In this document: positions 16,549 through 24,549 of the stretch, piece by piece
Position numbering within the stretch: the first letter of the stretch is position 1
Layout: the number at the start of each line of letters is the position of its first letter
Made by a program: the position numbers and the translations under genes
The notes under the pieces: generated by a model
Database searches by the model: none
What the model was told of the DNA's origin: nothing
The model's input: the letters and a program-made list of their open reading frames with translations, nothing else
Origin: Methanosphaera sp.
Lineage (GTDB): Archaea; Methanobacteriota; Methanobacteria; Methanobacteriales; Methanobacteriaceae
Length of the DNA stretch: 39,479 bases
Reading direction: 5' to 3'
NCBI GenBank assembly: GCA_017430835.1
Contig: JAFRMD010000017.1
Span: 1-39,479 of the forward strand

Positions 16549-17784
16549 ATGGGGATTTCTTTTATGATTAAAAGAGAAAAGTATTTTAATATAATCAACG
16601 AGTTTATTGACACGAATTTTATTAAAATTATTACAGGCATACGTAGATCTGGAAAAACAACTTTACTTCATAGTATAATAGATGAATTAGAAGAAAAAGG
16701 AGTTAAAAAAGAAAACATATTTTATTTTTCCTTTGAATCTATTAAATATCAAGATATCACTACTTCTAAAAAGTTAAATGAATTAATTCTTGGAGTATGT
16801 GATGATATTACAGATAAGGTATACTTGTTATTTGATGAAATACAATTAGTAAAAAATTGGGAAAAAAGTATTAATGGTTTTTATACAGATTTAAACTGTG
16901 ACATTTATATTACTGGTTCTAATTCAATGTTACTTTCTGGAGAATACGCTACATTATTATCTGGAAGATATATTCAGATAGATGTTTATCCCTTCTCATT
17001 TAAAGAATTCTTACAGTATTATTCTGAAGTTAAAAAATTGGAATTAACTGATACAATTGAAAAGGAACTCTTTGAAGAATATCTTGAATTTGGTGGAATG
17101 CCAGGTATATTAGAATTAAATGACAAACAAGCTAAAAAAGCTGTTTTAAAAGATATTTATGCTTCTATTGTTTATAATGATATTTTTGGAAGATATACCA
17201 TTAAAAAAATGGATTTATTTAAAAGATTTGCTAATTATATTATGAATACCATGGGTGAAACATTTTCTTCAAAAAGTATAACCAATTATTTAAAGAATAA
17301 TACTGAAAAAACTTCAAGAAATACTATATTAAATTTTACAAATTATTTAGAAAACGCTTATTTCATATCTATGCTTAGAAGAGAAGATATTATTGGAAAG
17401 AAAATTCTCAGTACTGAACAAAAATATTACTTAATGGATCATGGCTTTCATAATGCTTTAATAGAAAGCAACTGGACTAAACAAACACATGTTATTGAGA
17501 ATATTGTTTATATTGAATTATTACGAAGAGGATATGAAGTAAAAATTGGAAAGATATATGACAAAGAAATAGATTTTCTTTGTAAAAAAGATGGAAATAA
17601 ATGTTATATACAAATAACTTGGCAATTATCCAGTCCAGAAACTATTGAAAGGGAGATTACTCCACTACTAAAAGTTCGGGATCAGTATGATAAATATATT
17701 TTCAGTATGGATGAACATGACATGTCTCAAAAAGGAATAAAACATAAAAATATTATTGAATTTTTAAAAAATGATGACTTATAA
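16549..17784 (+). CDS. AAA ATPase of the DUF4143 family
   Basis: The protein has 411 residues (or 406 from ATG 16564, which has GGGGAT in front). Walker A is GIRRSGKT near residue 31-38, Walker B VYLLFDEIQ near 91-99, sensor-1 region DIYITGSNSMLLSG. The middle YPFSFKEFLQYY and FGGMPGILEL segments and the C-terminal nuclease-like part (VIENIVYIELLRRGYEVKIG, then DKEIDFLC and YIQITWQL) are typical of AAA_14/DUF4143 proteins, whose C-terminus looks like a restriction-endonuclease fold (E, D-x-x-D, Q-x-T pattern). Function is not established; many occur in mobile or defence contexts. It is a single gene behind inverted repeats. Base composition is even more AT-rich than the neighbours. Confidence 0.85.
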   Translation: MGISFMIKREKYFNIINEFIDTNFIKIITGIRRSGKTTLLHSIIDELEEKGVKKENIFYFSFESIKYQDITTSKKLNELILGVCDDITDKVYLLFDEIQLVKNWEKSINGFYTDLNCDIYITGSNSMLLSGEYATLLSGRYIQIDVYPFSFKEFLQYYSEVKKLELTDTIEKELFEEYLEFGGMPGILELNDKQAKKAVLKDIYASIVYNDIFGRYTIKKMDLFKRFANYIMNTMGETFSSKSITNYLKNNTEKTSRNTILNFTNYLENAYFISMLRREDIIGKKILSTEQKYYLMDHGFHNALIESNWTKQTHVIENIVYIELLRRGYEVKIGKIYDKEIDFLCKKDGNKCYIQITWQLSSPETIEREITPLLKVRDQYDKYIFSMDEHDMSQKGIKHKNIIEFLKNDDL

Positions 17785-18121
17785 ATATTGGTATAATTAT
17801 TTACTGTAGAATTTTAAGTATAATAAATAGATTGTAAATATCCCTTTCTTTCTTAACCATATCTCCCTTTTTATGTTTTTTTCAATTTGATATCCTTTTT
17901 TGATTATATTATTCTTTTAAAAAATTTTAATTTATTTAAATATTTTTTTTTATTCATTATGAGTTAAATAGTTAATTTCTTTAAATTATTAGTTTATTCA
18001 ATTAATTAATTATAATGAATGAATATTATCATATATGATTATTGATTTTGATTTATTTTTATCATTAATTAATTTAATTATATGTTTTGTTGATGTATTT
18101 TTTCTTTTTTTTTTAAAAACA
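17785..18121. other. AT-rich intergenic stretch
   Basis: No coding sequence is visible between the ATPase stop and the glnA promoter. The stretch is almost entirely A and T with runs of T that may end transcription from the ATPase gene. Confidence 0.5.
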
Positions 18122-18130
18122 TTTATATAT
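18119..18130 (+). promoter_or_regulatory. glnA TATA box
   Basis: ACATTTATATAT lies about 115 bases before the glnA start. With the usual archaeal distance, transcription should begin near 18148-18155, just at the NrpR-type operator. Placement is by pattern only. Confidence 0.55.
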
Positions 18131-18153
18131 AATGAACATCATAATAGGAAGTA

Positions 18154-18167
18154 GGAAGCATACTTCC
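18154..18167 (+). promoter_or_regulatory. NrpR-type operator of glnA
   Basis: GGAAGCATACTTCC is an exact GGAA-N6-TTCC palindrome, the operator consensus described for the methanogen repressor NrpR, which represses nitrogen genes until 2-oxoglutarate rises. It sits at the expected transcription start, a position for repression. The same motif occurs twice before the glt operon. Confidence 0.8.
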
Positions 18168-18243
18168 GAAAAAATTATAAAAACAGAATATAAAATCTCA
18201 ATAAGAATTATTTTAATATCAACAAAAAAAACTGGTGAAAATC

Positions 18244-19581
18244 ATGTCAGAACGAGATGACAAAATAGATGATGTAATAAAACAGATAGACGAATCAGGA
18301 GCAAAATTTTTAAGACTACAATTTTCAGATATCCATGGTACCCCAAAAAGCATGGCAGTATCACTAAAAAAAGCTGACGATGCAGAAGATGTCATAAACG
18401 ATGGATTGTTATTTGACGGTTCTTCAGTACCGGGATTTACTGATATCAATAACAGTGACCTGGCATTGAAACCAGATCTGGATACATTCTCAGCACTACC
18501 ATGGAGACCAGAAGATAAAGGAACATGCAGATTTATCTGTGACGTCTACAATACTGATGGAACACACTTTGAAGGAGATCCAAGGGGAGTACTAAAAAAA
18601 TCATTAAAAAAAGCAGAAGAACGAGGATATCAATTCAATATGGGACCGGAACCGGAATTCTTCATCATAGAAAAAGATGAATTTGGCCAATATAAACCGG
18701 CAGACAAAGCTGACTACTTTGACGTAGAACCATTAGACAAAGGAACAGATATAAGAAGGGAAATCGTATTAGGACTTGAAAAACTGGACTTCAACATAGA
18801 GGTAAGCCACCACGAAGTAGCACCAGGACAACATGAAATAGACTTCAGATTTGCAGACGCACTAAAAACAGCAGATGCAGTAATCACATTCAAACAGGCA
18901 ATCAAAGCATTGGTAGATAAACTAGGTTATCACGTAACATTCATGCCAAAACCATTCTTCGGTGTAAACGGTAGTGGAATGCACTGTAACCAGAGTCTAT
19001 TTAAAGACGGCAAAAACATATTCTATGACCCAGATACAGAAACACAATTATCACAGGAAGCAATGTATTTCATCGGTGGATTACTAGAACATGCACCAGC
19101 ACTGTCAGCTATACTTAGTCCAACAGTAAACTCATATAAAAGATTAGTACCAGGATACGAAGCACCATGCTACATAGCATATGGACTTAAAAACAGATCA
19201 ACACTACTAAGAATTCCAGCATCACGTGGAATCGGAACAAGAATCGAATGCAGATCAGCAGACCCATCATGTAACCCTTACCTGGCATTTGCAGTATTAC
19301 TAGAAGCAGGACTTGATGGTATGGACAATAAAATGGATCCAGGAGAACCAACAGAATTCAACGCATTCGAGTATACTCCAGAAGAACTGGCAAATAAAGG
19401 AATAAATACACTACCTACAAGCTTATGGGAAGCATACCATGCATTGGAAGAAGACAATATAGTTAAAAATGCACTGGGTGACTTTGTATACAACCAATTC
19501 TATCAAATCAAACGTCAGGAATGGGATGACTACAGAATACAGGTATTCGACTATGAACGTGAAAGATACCTGAACATATAA
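18244..19581 (+). CDS. glnA: glutamine synthetase type I
   Basis: Forms glutamine from glutamate, ammonia and ATP in the cytosol. I choose ATG 18244, seven to nine bases after GGTGA, giving 445 residues; an in-frame GTG at 18235 lies inside that ribosome site. Family marks include [25 protein letters not shown] (metal Glu), [35 protein letters not shown], and the ATP/phosphate region [20 protein letters not shown]. Length fits the I-alpha class without the adenylylation loop. Expression is probably controlled by NrpR through the operator at 18154. The product feeds the convergent glutamate synthase operon, together making a GS-GOGAT pathway. Confidence 0.97.
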   Translation: MSERDDKIDDVIKQIDESGAKFLRLQFSDIHGTPKSMAVSLKKADDAEDVINDGLLFDGSSVPGFTDINNSDLALKPDLDTFSALPWRPEDKGTCRFICDVYNTDGTHFEGDPRGVLKKSLKKAEERGYQFNMGPEPEFFIIEKDEFGQYKPADKADYFDVEPLDKGTDIRREIVLGLEKLDFNIEVSHHEVAPGQHEIDFRFADALKTADAVITFKQAIKALVDKLGYHVTFMPKPFFGVNGSGMHCNQSLFKDGKNIFYDPDTETQLSQEAMYFIGGLLEHAPALSAILSPTVNSYKRLVPGYEAPCYIAYGLKNRSTLLRIPASRGIGTRIECRSADPSCNPYLAFAVLLEAGLDGMDNKMDPGEPTEFNAFEYTPEELANKGINTLPTSLWEAYHALEEDNIVKNALGDFVYNQFYQIKRQEWDDYRIQVFDYERERYLNI

Positions 19582-19617
19582 AGATAAATAGTACATAATT
19601 AAAAAAATCGTATTGAA

Positions 19618-19654
19618 GGTGATAGATATGTAACTAAATCTTGCCCTATTTAGT
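19618..19654 (+). other. ribosome site with start-stop codons, then a hairpin
   Basis: GGTGAT (19618-19623) is followed at normal spacing by ATG (19628) and immediately TAA (19631). ACTAAAT (19633-19639) and ATTTAGT (19648-19654) then form a 7-bp hairpin with an eight-base loop. This could be the broken start of a lost gene or a small downstream element of glnA. I see no coding sequence after it up to about 19830. Confidence 0.3.
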
Positions 19655-19834
19655 CAATAATTATTAAATCTCCTTATGTCCACCCTCATATAAAATGATA
19701 AGATGATTCATATATCATATCTTTTTTTATTATTTTTTTTAACAATTCCCATCAGTAATTTCATAAAAAAATTACGTTATAGTCACTGATTAAATATTAT
19801 AAAATATAAGTATACATAGGTTTAAGTAATTTCT

Positions 19835-19863
19835 AAAAAAAAAGTAATTGGGAATAGCTTCCC
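19835..19863 (-). terminator. terminator of the glutamate synthase operon
   Basis: Read on the minus strand, GGGAAGCTATTCCC (19863-19850) folds into a 5-bp hairpin with a 4-base loop, followed within six bases by a run of nine T (19843-19835). It lies about 40 bases after the last glt gene. Archaeal termination mainly needs the T-run, so this is a good end point. Confidence 0.6.
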
Positions 19864-19903
19864 ATAATATTAAATATTAAACTGATTAATGATAGTTCAA
19901 TGA

Positions 19904-21394
19904 CTATCTGAATCCTTTTCTTACCAGTGGGACACCAGTAATGTGAGATGCTTCCATTGTTAATGAAACCAAATCCTCTTTCTCCAATTTCTGTATGTCG
20001 GTATTACCCGCCTGTTGGGTTAACATCTTTGCCTCTTCAGTCATTACCTTAATGTAATTTGCAACATGTTCTCCACCCCTGACGGGATCCAATCTACGTC
20101 TGAATAATCTATTCTGTGTTGCAATACCTTTAGGACATGTTCCCTTACTACAACCCTGACAAACCTTACAACCCAGTGATATCAAAGCAGCAGTTCCAAT
20201 ATAAGCCGCATCCGCACCCAATGCTATGGCCTTAGCCACATCAGCTCCTGAACGAATACCCCCCGCTGCAACAAGACTTACCTCTTCTCTTAGATTTATT
20301 TCCCTAAGTGTTTCATCAGCTTCAAGAATAGCCTGTATAGTAGGAATACCAGAGTGCTCCGTTACAACCTCAGGTCCTGCACCAGTTCCACCCTGCATAC
20401 CGTCAACGACTATAATATCGGCTCCTGCCTTAGCAGCAATTTTAACGTCCTGTTCTACACGGCCCGACGTAAATTTAACCATAATAGGTATTTTCCAATC
20501 TGTAATGTCACGCAGCTGATTGATTTTTAATCTCAAATCCTCCGGACCCACAATATCCATATGTCTGGCAGGACTTAATGCATTGGTACCCTTAGGAATG
20601 TTTCTAATCTTAGCAACCTCTGCAGTAACCTTTTCAGCCAGTAAATGACCACCCATACCAGCCTTTGAACCTTGACCAATCTTGATTTCAATTGCATCGG
20701 CGTTATTCAAGTAATTGGCTGATACTCCAAATCTACCTGATGCATATTGGGCAATAAGCTTATCTGCATAATGTCTTTCTTCAGGAAGCATTCCACCTTC
20801 ACCTGTATTTGTTATAGTTCCGGCAAGCTTAGAACCCCGTGCCAATGCTATTTTTGCTTCCTTACTGATAGCACCAAATGACATAGCTCCTATCATTATA
20901 GGTGTGGATATCTTTATAGGATTTTCGGCAAATCTGTCACCCAATACGACCTCAGAGTTACATGGCTCCCTGTATTTATCTATTGGAGGCCTTGATACCT
21001 GAGCAGGAAGTATGGTTAAATCATCAAATGATGGGACATGCCTGATTGCTCCACATCCTCTTACCTTGTATGATCCTTCGATGGATTTACGTTTAATTTC
21101 AAGCATCGTGTAATTGGACCATATTCCTCTATGTTCATCCGGCAATGGCGTTACATATATGGCATTATTTGGACACATCTCTTCACATATCTTACATCCA
21201 ACACATTTTTCCTGGTGGACAGGTTGTGGCTCATCATTTATTATCTCATATACGCCATGGGGACAATTACTGTAACAGCTATAGCAATTTTTACATAATG
21301 ACTGTTTAGGATTGTCACATAAATACCAACAACATCCAGGCCGGTTGTTGTTTCGTTTACATATTTCTGATCTTCGGTTAACGTCAAATGGCAT
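19904..21394 (-). CDS. glutamate synthase, ferredoxin plus FMN synthase domain subunit
   Basis: The protein has 496 residues. The N-terminal 90 residues carry two Fe-S clusters (CKNCYSCYSNCP and CVGCKICEEMCP). The rest is the alpha/beta-barrel synthase domain of GltB: KISTPIMIGAMSFGAISKEA, GEGGMLPEERH, KIGQGSKAGMGGHL, VVDGMQGGTGAGP, ending in GCKVCQGCSKGTCPKGI, which has the three cysteines of the 3Fe-4S centre. It joins ammonia to 2-oxoglutarate and reduces it to glutamate. It corresponds to archaeal-type GltB lacking the amidotransferase and GXGXG parts, which are encoded upstream in the same operon. Its ATG directly follows the stop of the FrhB-like gene; AAGGAGGATGTG is the ribosome site. 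Confidence 0.93.
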   Translation of the reverse strand: MPFDVNRRSEICKRNNNRPGCCWYLCDNPKQSLCKNCYSCYSNCPHGVYEIINDEPQPVHQEKCVGCKICEEMCPNNAIYVTPLPDEHRGIWSNYTMLEIKRKSIEGSYKVRGCGAIRHVPSFDDLTILPAQVSRPPIDKYREPCNSEVVLGDRFAENPIKISTPIMIGAMSFGAISKEAKIALARGSKLAGTITNTGEGGMLPEERHYADKLIAQYASGRFGVSANYLNNADAIEIKIGQGSKAGMGGHLLAEKVTAEVAKIRNIPKGTNALSPARHMDIVGPEDLRLKINQLRDITDWKIPIMVKFTSGRVEQDVKIAAKAGADIIVVDGMQGGTGAGPEVVTEHSGIPTIQAILEADETLREINLREEVSLVAAGGIRSGADVAKAIALGADAAYIGTAALISLGCKVCQGCSKGTCPKGIATQNRLFRRRLDPVRGGEHVANYIKVMTEEAKMLTQQAGNTDIQKLEKEDLVSLTMEASHITGVPLVRKGFR

Positions 21395-22471
21395 TTAGAT
21401 CACATCCTCCTTTAATTGTTTTAATGGTTTGAATATTGGACATACGGAGTACTTTGTTCCTGAAGCTTTAACTATTTCATCTATATCCTTGGTTAGTTTA
21501 GCATAAGGTTTCCATGACAGGTCCTCTTTTTTATCAACAATAAGGGCTTGATTAACTATACCTTTTGTTATGAGATAATCAAGTATTGTAGTAACCACTA
21601 CTCCATCCTGACCTTTATTGTGTTTTAATGATTTTACAGTTAGAATTTTCTTATAATCACCTATTGATTTTTTCAGGTCATTTCTTAAATTAACAGGTGC
21701 AAATGTCCTTGGACATACTGCAAAGCAGTTATGACAATCAGGAGGACATTCTTTTCGTTTCTTTCGTGGCTTTGTATTTTTTATGAGTATCAATTCCTCA
21801 GGACATACATATTCACATGCTCCGCATAGTACACATGCTCCTACATTTATCACATTTGCCCTCAGGTCGTCAAAGTTTGATTCTGATATTTCCTCCATAA
21901 TATTCTCATCAGTCTTGTCTCTTTGATATAATACCGGGCGTGCCTTTGCTTCACGTTCTTCTATATTTTCATGATTTGCTTTCTTCTTATTTGATGCTAT
22001 ACGTTCCAATAGTTTAAGTTGGGATGGTGTTAATTCCTTGGCCTTAATGTATTTGTGTTTTATAGCATCTTTTATGATTTTTTCTCCCTTATCTGTTCTT
22101 ACTATTACCGTTGACCATCCGTTTTCTGATCCTATGGAACCTACTGATATGTCTGATGTTTCCGATGTCAGCTCTACACAGATATTGCAGTTTTTTCTTA
22201 CAACGGTTTTTGCCTTTGATAATGAAATTTTTACCTGGTCTCCATTTTTCAGGTTAAAGAATGCATATCCTTTTTCTATTCTGAATTTTTCAATGTCATC
22301 CATAGTCAAATCTAATTCTTTTAACAGTTTTGTGAAGTATAGATAGGAGAAGTTTTCCATACAGAATAAACCTATTTTAAAGTATATTGGACTGTCTGTA
22401 TAATGCTGTATTTTTGAGGCAGCCATTATTCCACAGGGAGTTCCTACCATAGCTATTTTTCCTTTTGACAT
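21395..22471 (-). CDS. circularly permuted FrhB-like (F420-dehydrogenase) subunit with ferredoxin module
   Basis: I place the start at ATG 22471, five bases after GGAGTGA; GTG 22480 overlaps that site. The protein has 358 residues. Residues 1-150 match the C-terminal half of FrhB/FpoF proteins (IAMVGTPCGIMAASKIQHY, GLFCMENFSY, KNCNICVELTSETSDISVGS, GWSTVIVRTDKGEKII). Residues about 205-265 hold two Fe-S motifs (CVLCGACEYVCPEE and CPPDCHNCFAVCPR). Residues about 285-358 match the N-terminal half of FrhB (GQDGVVVTTILDYLITKGIV, WKPYAKLTKDIDEIVKASGT, KYSVCP). FrhB binds FAD, F420 and a 4Fe-4S cluster. Here it probably feeds electrons to the synthase in place of GltD; the donor F420H2 is inferred. 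Confidence 0.85.
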   Translation of the reverse strand: MSKGKIAMVGTPCGIMAASKIQHYTDSPIYFKIGLFCMENFSYLYFTKLLKELDLTMDDIEKFRIEKGYAFFNLKNGDQVKISLSKAKTVVRKNCNICVELTSETSDISVGSIGSENGWSTVIVRTDKGEKIIKDAIKHKYIKAKELTPSQLKLLERIASNKKKANHENIEEREAKARPVLYQRDKTDENIMEEISESNFDDLRANVINVGACVLCGACEYVCPEELILIKNTKPRKKRKECPPDCHNCFAVCPRTFAPVNLRNDLKKSIGDYKKILTVKSLKHNKGQDGVVVTTILDYLITKGIVNQALIVDKKEDLSWKPYAKLTKDIDEIVKASGTKYSVCPIFKPLKQLKEDVI

Positions 22472-22476
22472 CTTTT

Positions 22477-23148
22477 TCACTCCATTAAGTGGTTATTGGA
22501 TTTGTTTGTAATCTTTTTGAAGTTTGTATAATCTATATCGGTTATTTCAAATCCATATTTTGTTAGTAATCTTTTCAACTCTTTTTGATCTTCTAGTGTG
22601 GATTGTTCCATTTTTGCATTTTTTCCAAGGCTTTTTACATCTCCGAGTACGTATATTGTTCCACGCATGATGGATTCACCGGCATCATCTGTTACGTTTC
22701 CCAGTACTATCAGTCGACCACCCATCATTAATAGTCCGGTCATGAAACCGCTGTTTCCACCGATTATTACTGTTCCTCCTTTCATGATTTCTCCGGTACG
22801 TGAACCTGCATCACCTTTTATGACTACTGTTCCTCCATATATTCCTTGGCCTGCTCCATCACCTACTCCACCTTCGATGATTAATTCGCCACGGGTCATG
22901 TTGTCTCCTGCAAACCATCCGGCGTTTCTTTTGATATGTATTTTTGGACCGTCTATCATTGTTCCAACAAAATATCCTGCTGATCCATCTATTTCTATTT
23001 CCACTTCTTCGGTTACACCTGCAGCAATGTTATGTCTTGATTGTGGATTTTTAATTATTAGTTTATCATAATTTACTGCATGTTCCTTTATTGAACGATT
23101 CAATTCTTTTTCGTCCATATCTTCAGCATCAATTATATATTTACTCAT
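22477..23148 (-). CDS. glutamate synthase GXGXG-domain subunit
   Basis: I choose ATG 23148 (after GAAGTGA) rather than the in-frame GTG at 23157, giving 223 residues. The centre is a right-handed beta-helix of G-rich turns: GYFVGTMIDGPKIHIKRNAG, GELIIEGGVGDGAGQGIYGG, GDAGSRTGEIMKGGTVIIGG, GGRLIVLGNVTDDAGESIMR. It corresponds to the C-terminal domain of large GltB, which shapes the ammonia channel and holds the subunits together; it is also related to formylmethanofuran dehydrogenase subunit C. It lies between the amidotransferase and the FrhB-like gene; GGAGTGA spanning its stop serves the next gene. Confidence 0.9.
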   Translation of the reverse strand: MSKYIIDAEDMDEKELNRSIKEHAVNYDKLIIKNPQSRHNIAAGVTEEVEIEIDGSAGYFVGTMIDGPKIHIKRNAGWFAGDNMTRGELIIEGGVGDGAGQGIYGGTVVIKGDAGSRTGEIMKGGTVIIGGNSGFMTGLLMMGGRLIVLGNVTDDAGESIMRGTIYVLGDVKSLGKNAKMEQSTLEDQKELKRLLTKYGFEITDIDYTNFKKITNKSNNHLME

Positions 23149-23163
23149 ATTATTCACTTCTTT

Positions 23164-24081
23164 TTATATGGTGTATGACCTGGTTTCTCCTGGTGCTATT
23201 TGTTCTACCTGATTTGTATCCAGTACGTCCTGCAGTGACATTTCCTCTGATGCTATTGCAAATACGTCATCATTTTCTGCCATTACTCCTGGTCTTAGTC
23301 CTAGTTTGTCTTTTGCTATTCCTATTCCATTTGGTGTTCCTACAAGTATTGAAAATGGGCCATCCAAATCCTTTACTGCTTCTTCAAGGGTTTCTTCCAG
23401 TTTGTATCCGTGGGATAGTTTTTCTGCTATGTAGTGTACTATGCATTCTGTGTCGTTTAATGTTTTGAATTCGTGACCTTTTCTTTCGAGAGGGTCTCTT
23501 ATTTTCCAGTAGTTTGTGATTTGTCCGTTATGTACTACGGTTATGTCGGGTGTTATGTAGCTTTGATATGGGTGTGCATGGTATCGGTCTATTCCGCTTT
23601 CTGTTGCAAATCGTGTATGTCCTATTCCATGTGTTCCTTTTCTTTTGGGTACGTTGTATCTTTTTGCTATGTCCTTTACTTTTCCTATGTCTTTTATCAT
23701 TTCAAATGAGTGTGATCCGTTTATTACTTGGATGTCTTCTATTTCATCCAGATTTTGAATTAATGGCTTTAACATGGAATATTCTTTGAGTTTTATTTCA
23801 CAACGGTATACATTATGTTTTTGGTCTGATTTGATTAGTTCTTCATTATATATTGAACTTGTTTCTTTGATTGTTGTTTTTAGTTTGTCTAATATTTCTT
23901 GTTCGTTTTTTACTTCTACATTTAATTGGTAGTTGTTTTTTGGTAGATTTAATCCACCATATATGGCAAATCCTGCTGAATCCGGTCCTCTGTGTTGTAG
24001 GGATTCCAGCATTGATGTTAATGATTTTCCAACATTGTGTGTTTTTTTATCTTTATATATTACTCCTGCTATTCCACACAT
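23164..24081 (-). CDS. glutamate synthase amidotransferase subunit (class II glutamine amidotransferase)
   Basis: The protein has 305 residues. MCGIAGVIYKDKK puts Cys2 as the N-terminal nucleophile after Met removal. LQHRGPDSAGFAIYGG, GIGHTRFATESG, VVHNGQITNYW and LNDTECIVHYIAEKL are the substrate-binding and structural motifs of the class II (Ntn) amidotransferases; DGPFSILVGTPNGIGIAKDK and LRPG follow. It hydrolyses glutamine and passes ammonia to the FMN subunit. It is the first gene of the glt operon. The ATG follows GAGGTATAAAAAA. Two NrpR-type operators lie upstream. Confidence 0.92.
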   Translation of the reverse strand: MCGIAGVIYKDKKTHNVGKSLTSMLESLQHRGPDSAGFAIYGGLNLPKNNYQLNVEVKNEQEILDKLKTTIKETSSIYNEELIKSDQKHNVYRCEIKLKEYSMLKPLIQNLDEIEDIQVINGSHSFEMIKDIGKVKDIAKRYNVPKRKGTHGIGHTRFATESGIDRYHAHPYQSYITPDITVVHNGQITNYWKIRDPLERKGHEFKTLNDTECIVHYIAEKLSHGYKLEETLEEAVKDLDGPFSILVGTPNGIGIAKDKLGLRPGVMAENDDVFAIASEEMSLQDVLDTNQVEQIAPGETRSYTI

Positions 24082-24109
24082 TTTTTTATACCTCTTAATT
24101 TTTTTGATA

Positions 24110-24123
24110 GGAAAGTATCTTCC
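24110..24123 (-). promoter_or_regulatory. NrpR-type operator, glt operon, proximal
   Basis: GGAAAGTATCTTCC is an exact GGAA-N6-TTCC site 29 bases before the first glt gene and about 20-30 bases downstream of the expected transcription start. Such a position suits repression. Confidence 0.78.
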
Positions 24124-24166
24124 GATAGTATTTTATGAAGATACATTTATGATTGTTAAGTTATTG

Positions 24167-24176
24167 ATAAATATTT
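24167..24176 (-). promoter_or_regulatory. TATA box of the glt operon
   Basis: On the minus strand AAATATTTAT is the best TATA-like element in the leader, lying between the two operators, with transcription expected near 24142. Found by pattern only. Confidence 0.45.
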
Positions 24177-24187
24177 TTAATATCATA

Positions 24188-24201
24188 GGAAATGCTCTTC
24201 C
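24188..24201 (-). promoter_or_regulatory. NrpR-type operator, glt operon, distal
   Basis: GGAAATGCTCTTCC is a second exact GGAA-N6-TTCC site, 78 bases upstream of the proximal one and just upstream of the TATA box. Paired operators are known from NrpR-controlled nif promoters, where they give graded repression. Confidence 0.75.
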
Positions 24202-24549
24202 GATGCATTTTTATGAAAAACCAAAAAAAGGTTTAATTGATTATAAAAACATTATTATCCATTTAAATGAAATTTCACGCCTGTATACACATTAATTTGA
24301 AATTCCAATAAATATCATTACTTAATTTAGATTTACATTAAATTCAAATAAATTCAAATTTAGAACATAAAAATATCTCTAATAATATATTAGTTAATTT
24401 AATATATATAATTAAGTATAATGTTTAAGTCAATATATAAATAAAATAGAAATAATATTAAAAAAATAGAACAAAATGAAATCAGATTATACAATAAGCC
24501 AAACATAAGGACATTCAATGAAAAAAAAATAGAAAAAAATATTAACAGA

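Noticed and set aside
19850..19863. Third NrpR operator (GGGAAtagcTTCCC)
   Set aside because: The spacer between GGAA and TTCC is 4, not 6, and a T-run follows on the minus strand, so it is a terminator hairpin.
22598..23071. 157-residue plus-strand frame
   Set aside because: It is the Pro/Ser-rich antisense shadow of the GXGXG glutamate synthase gene.
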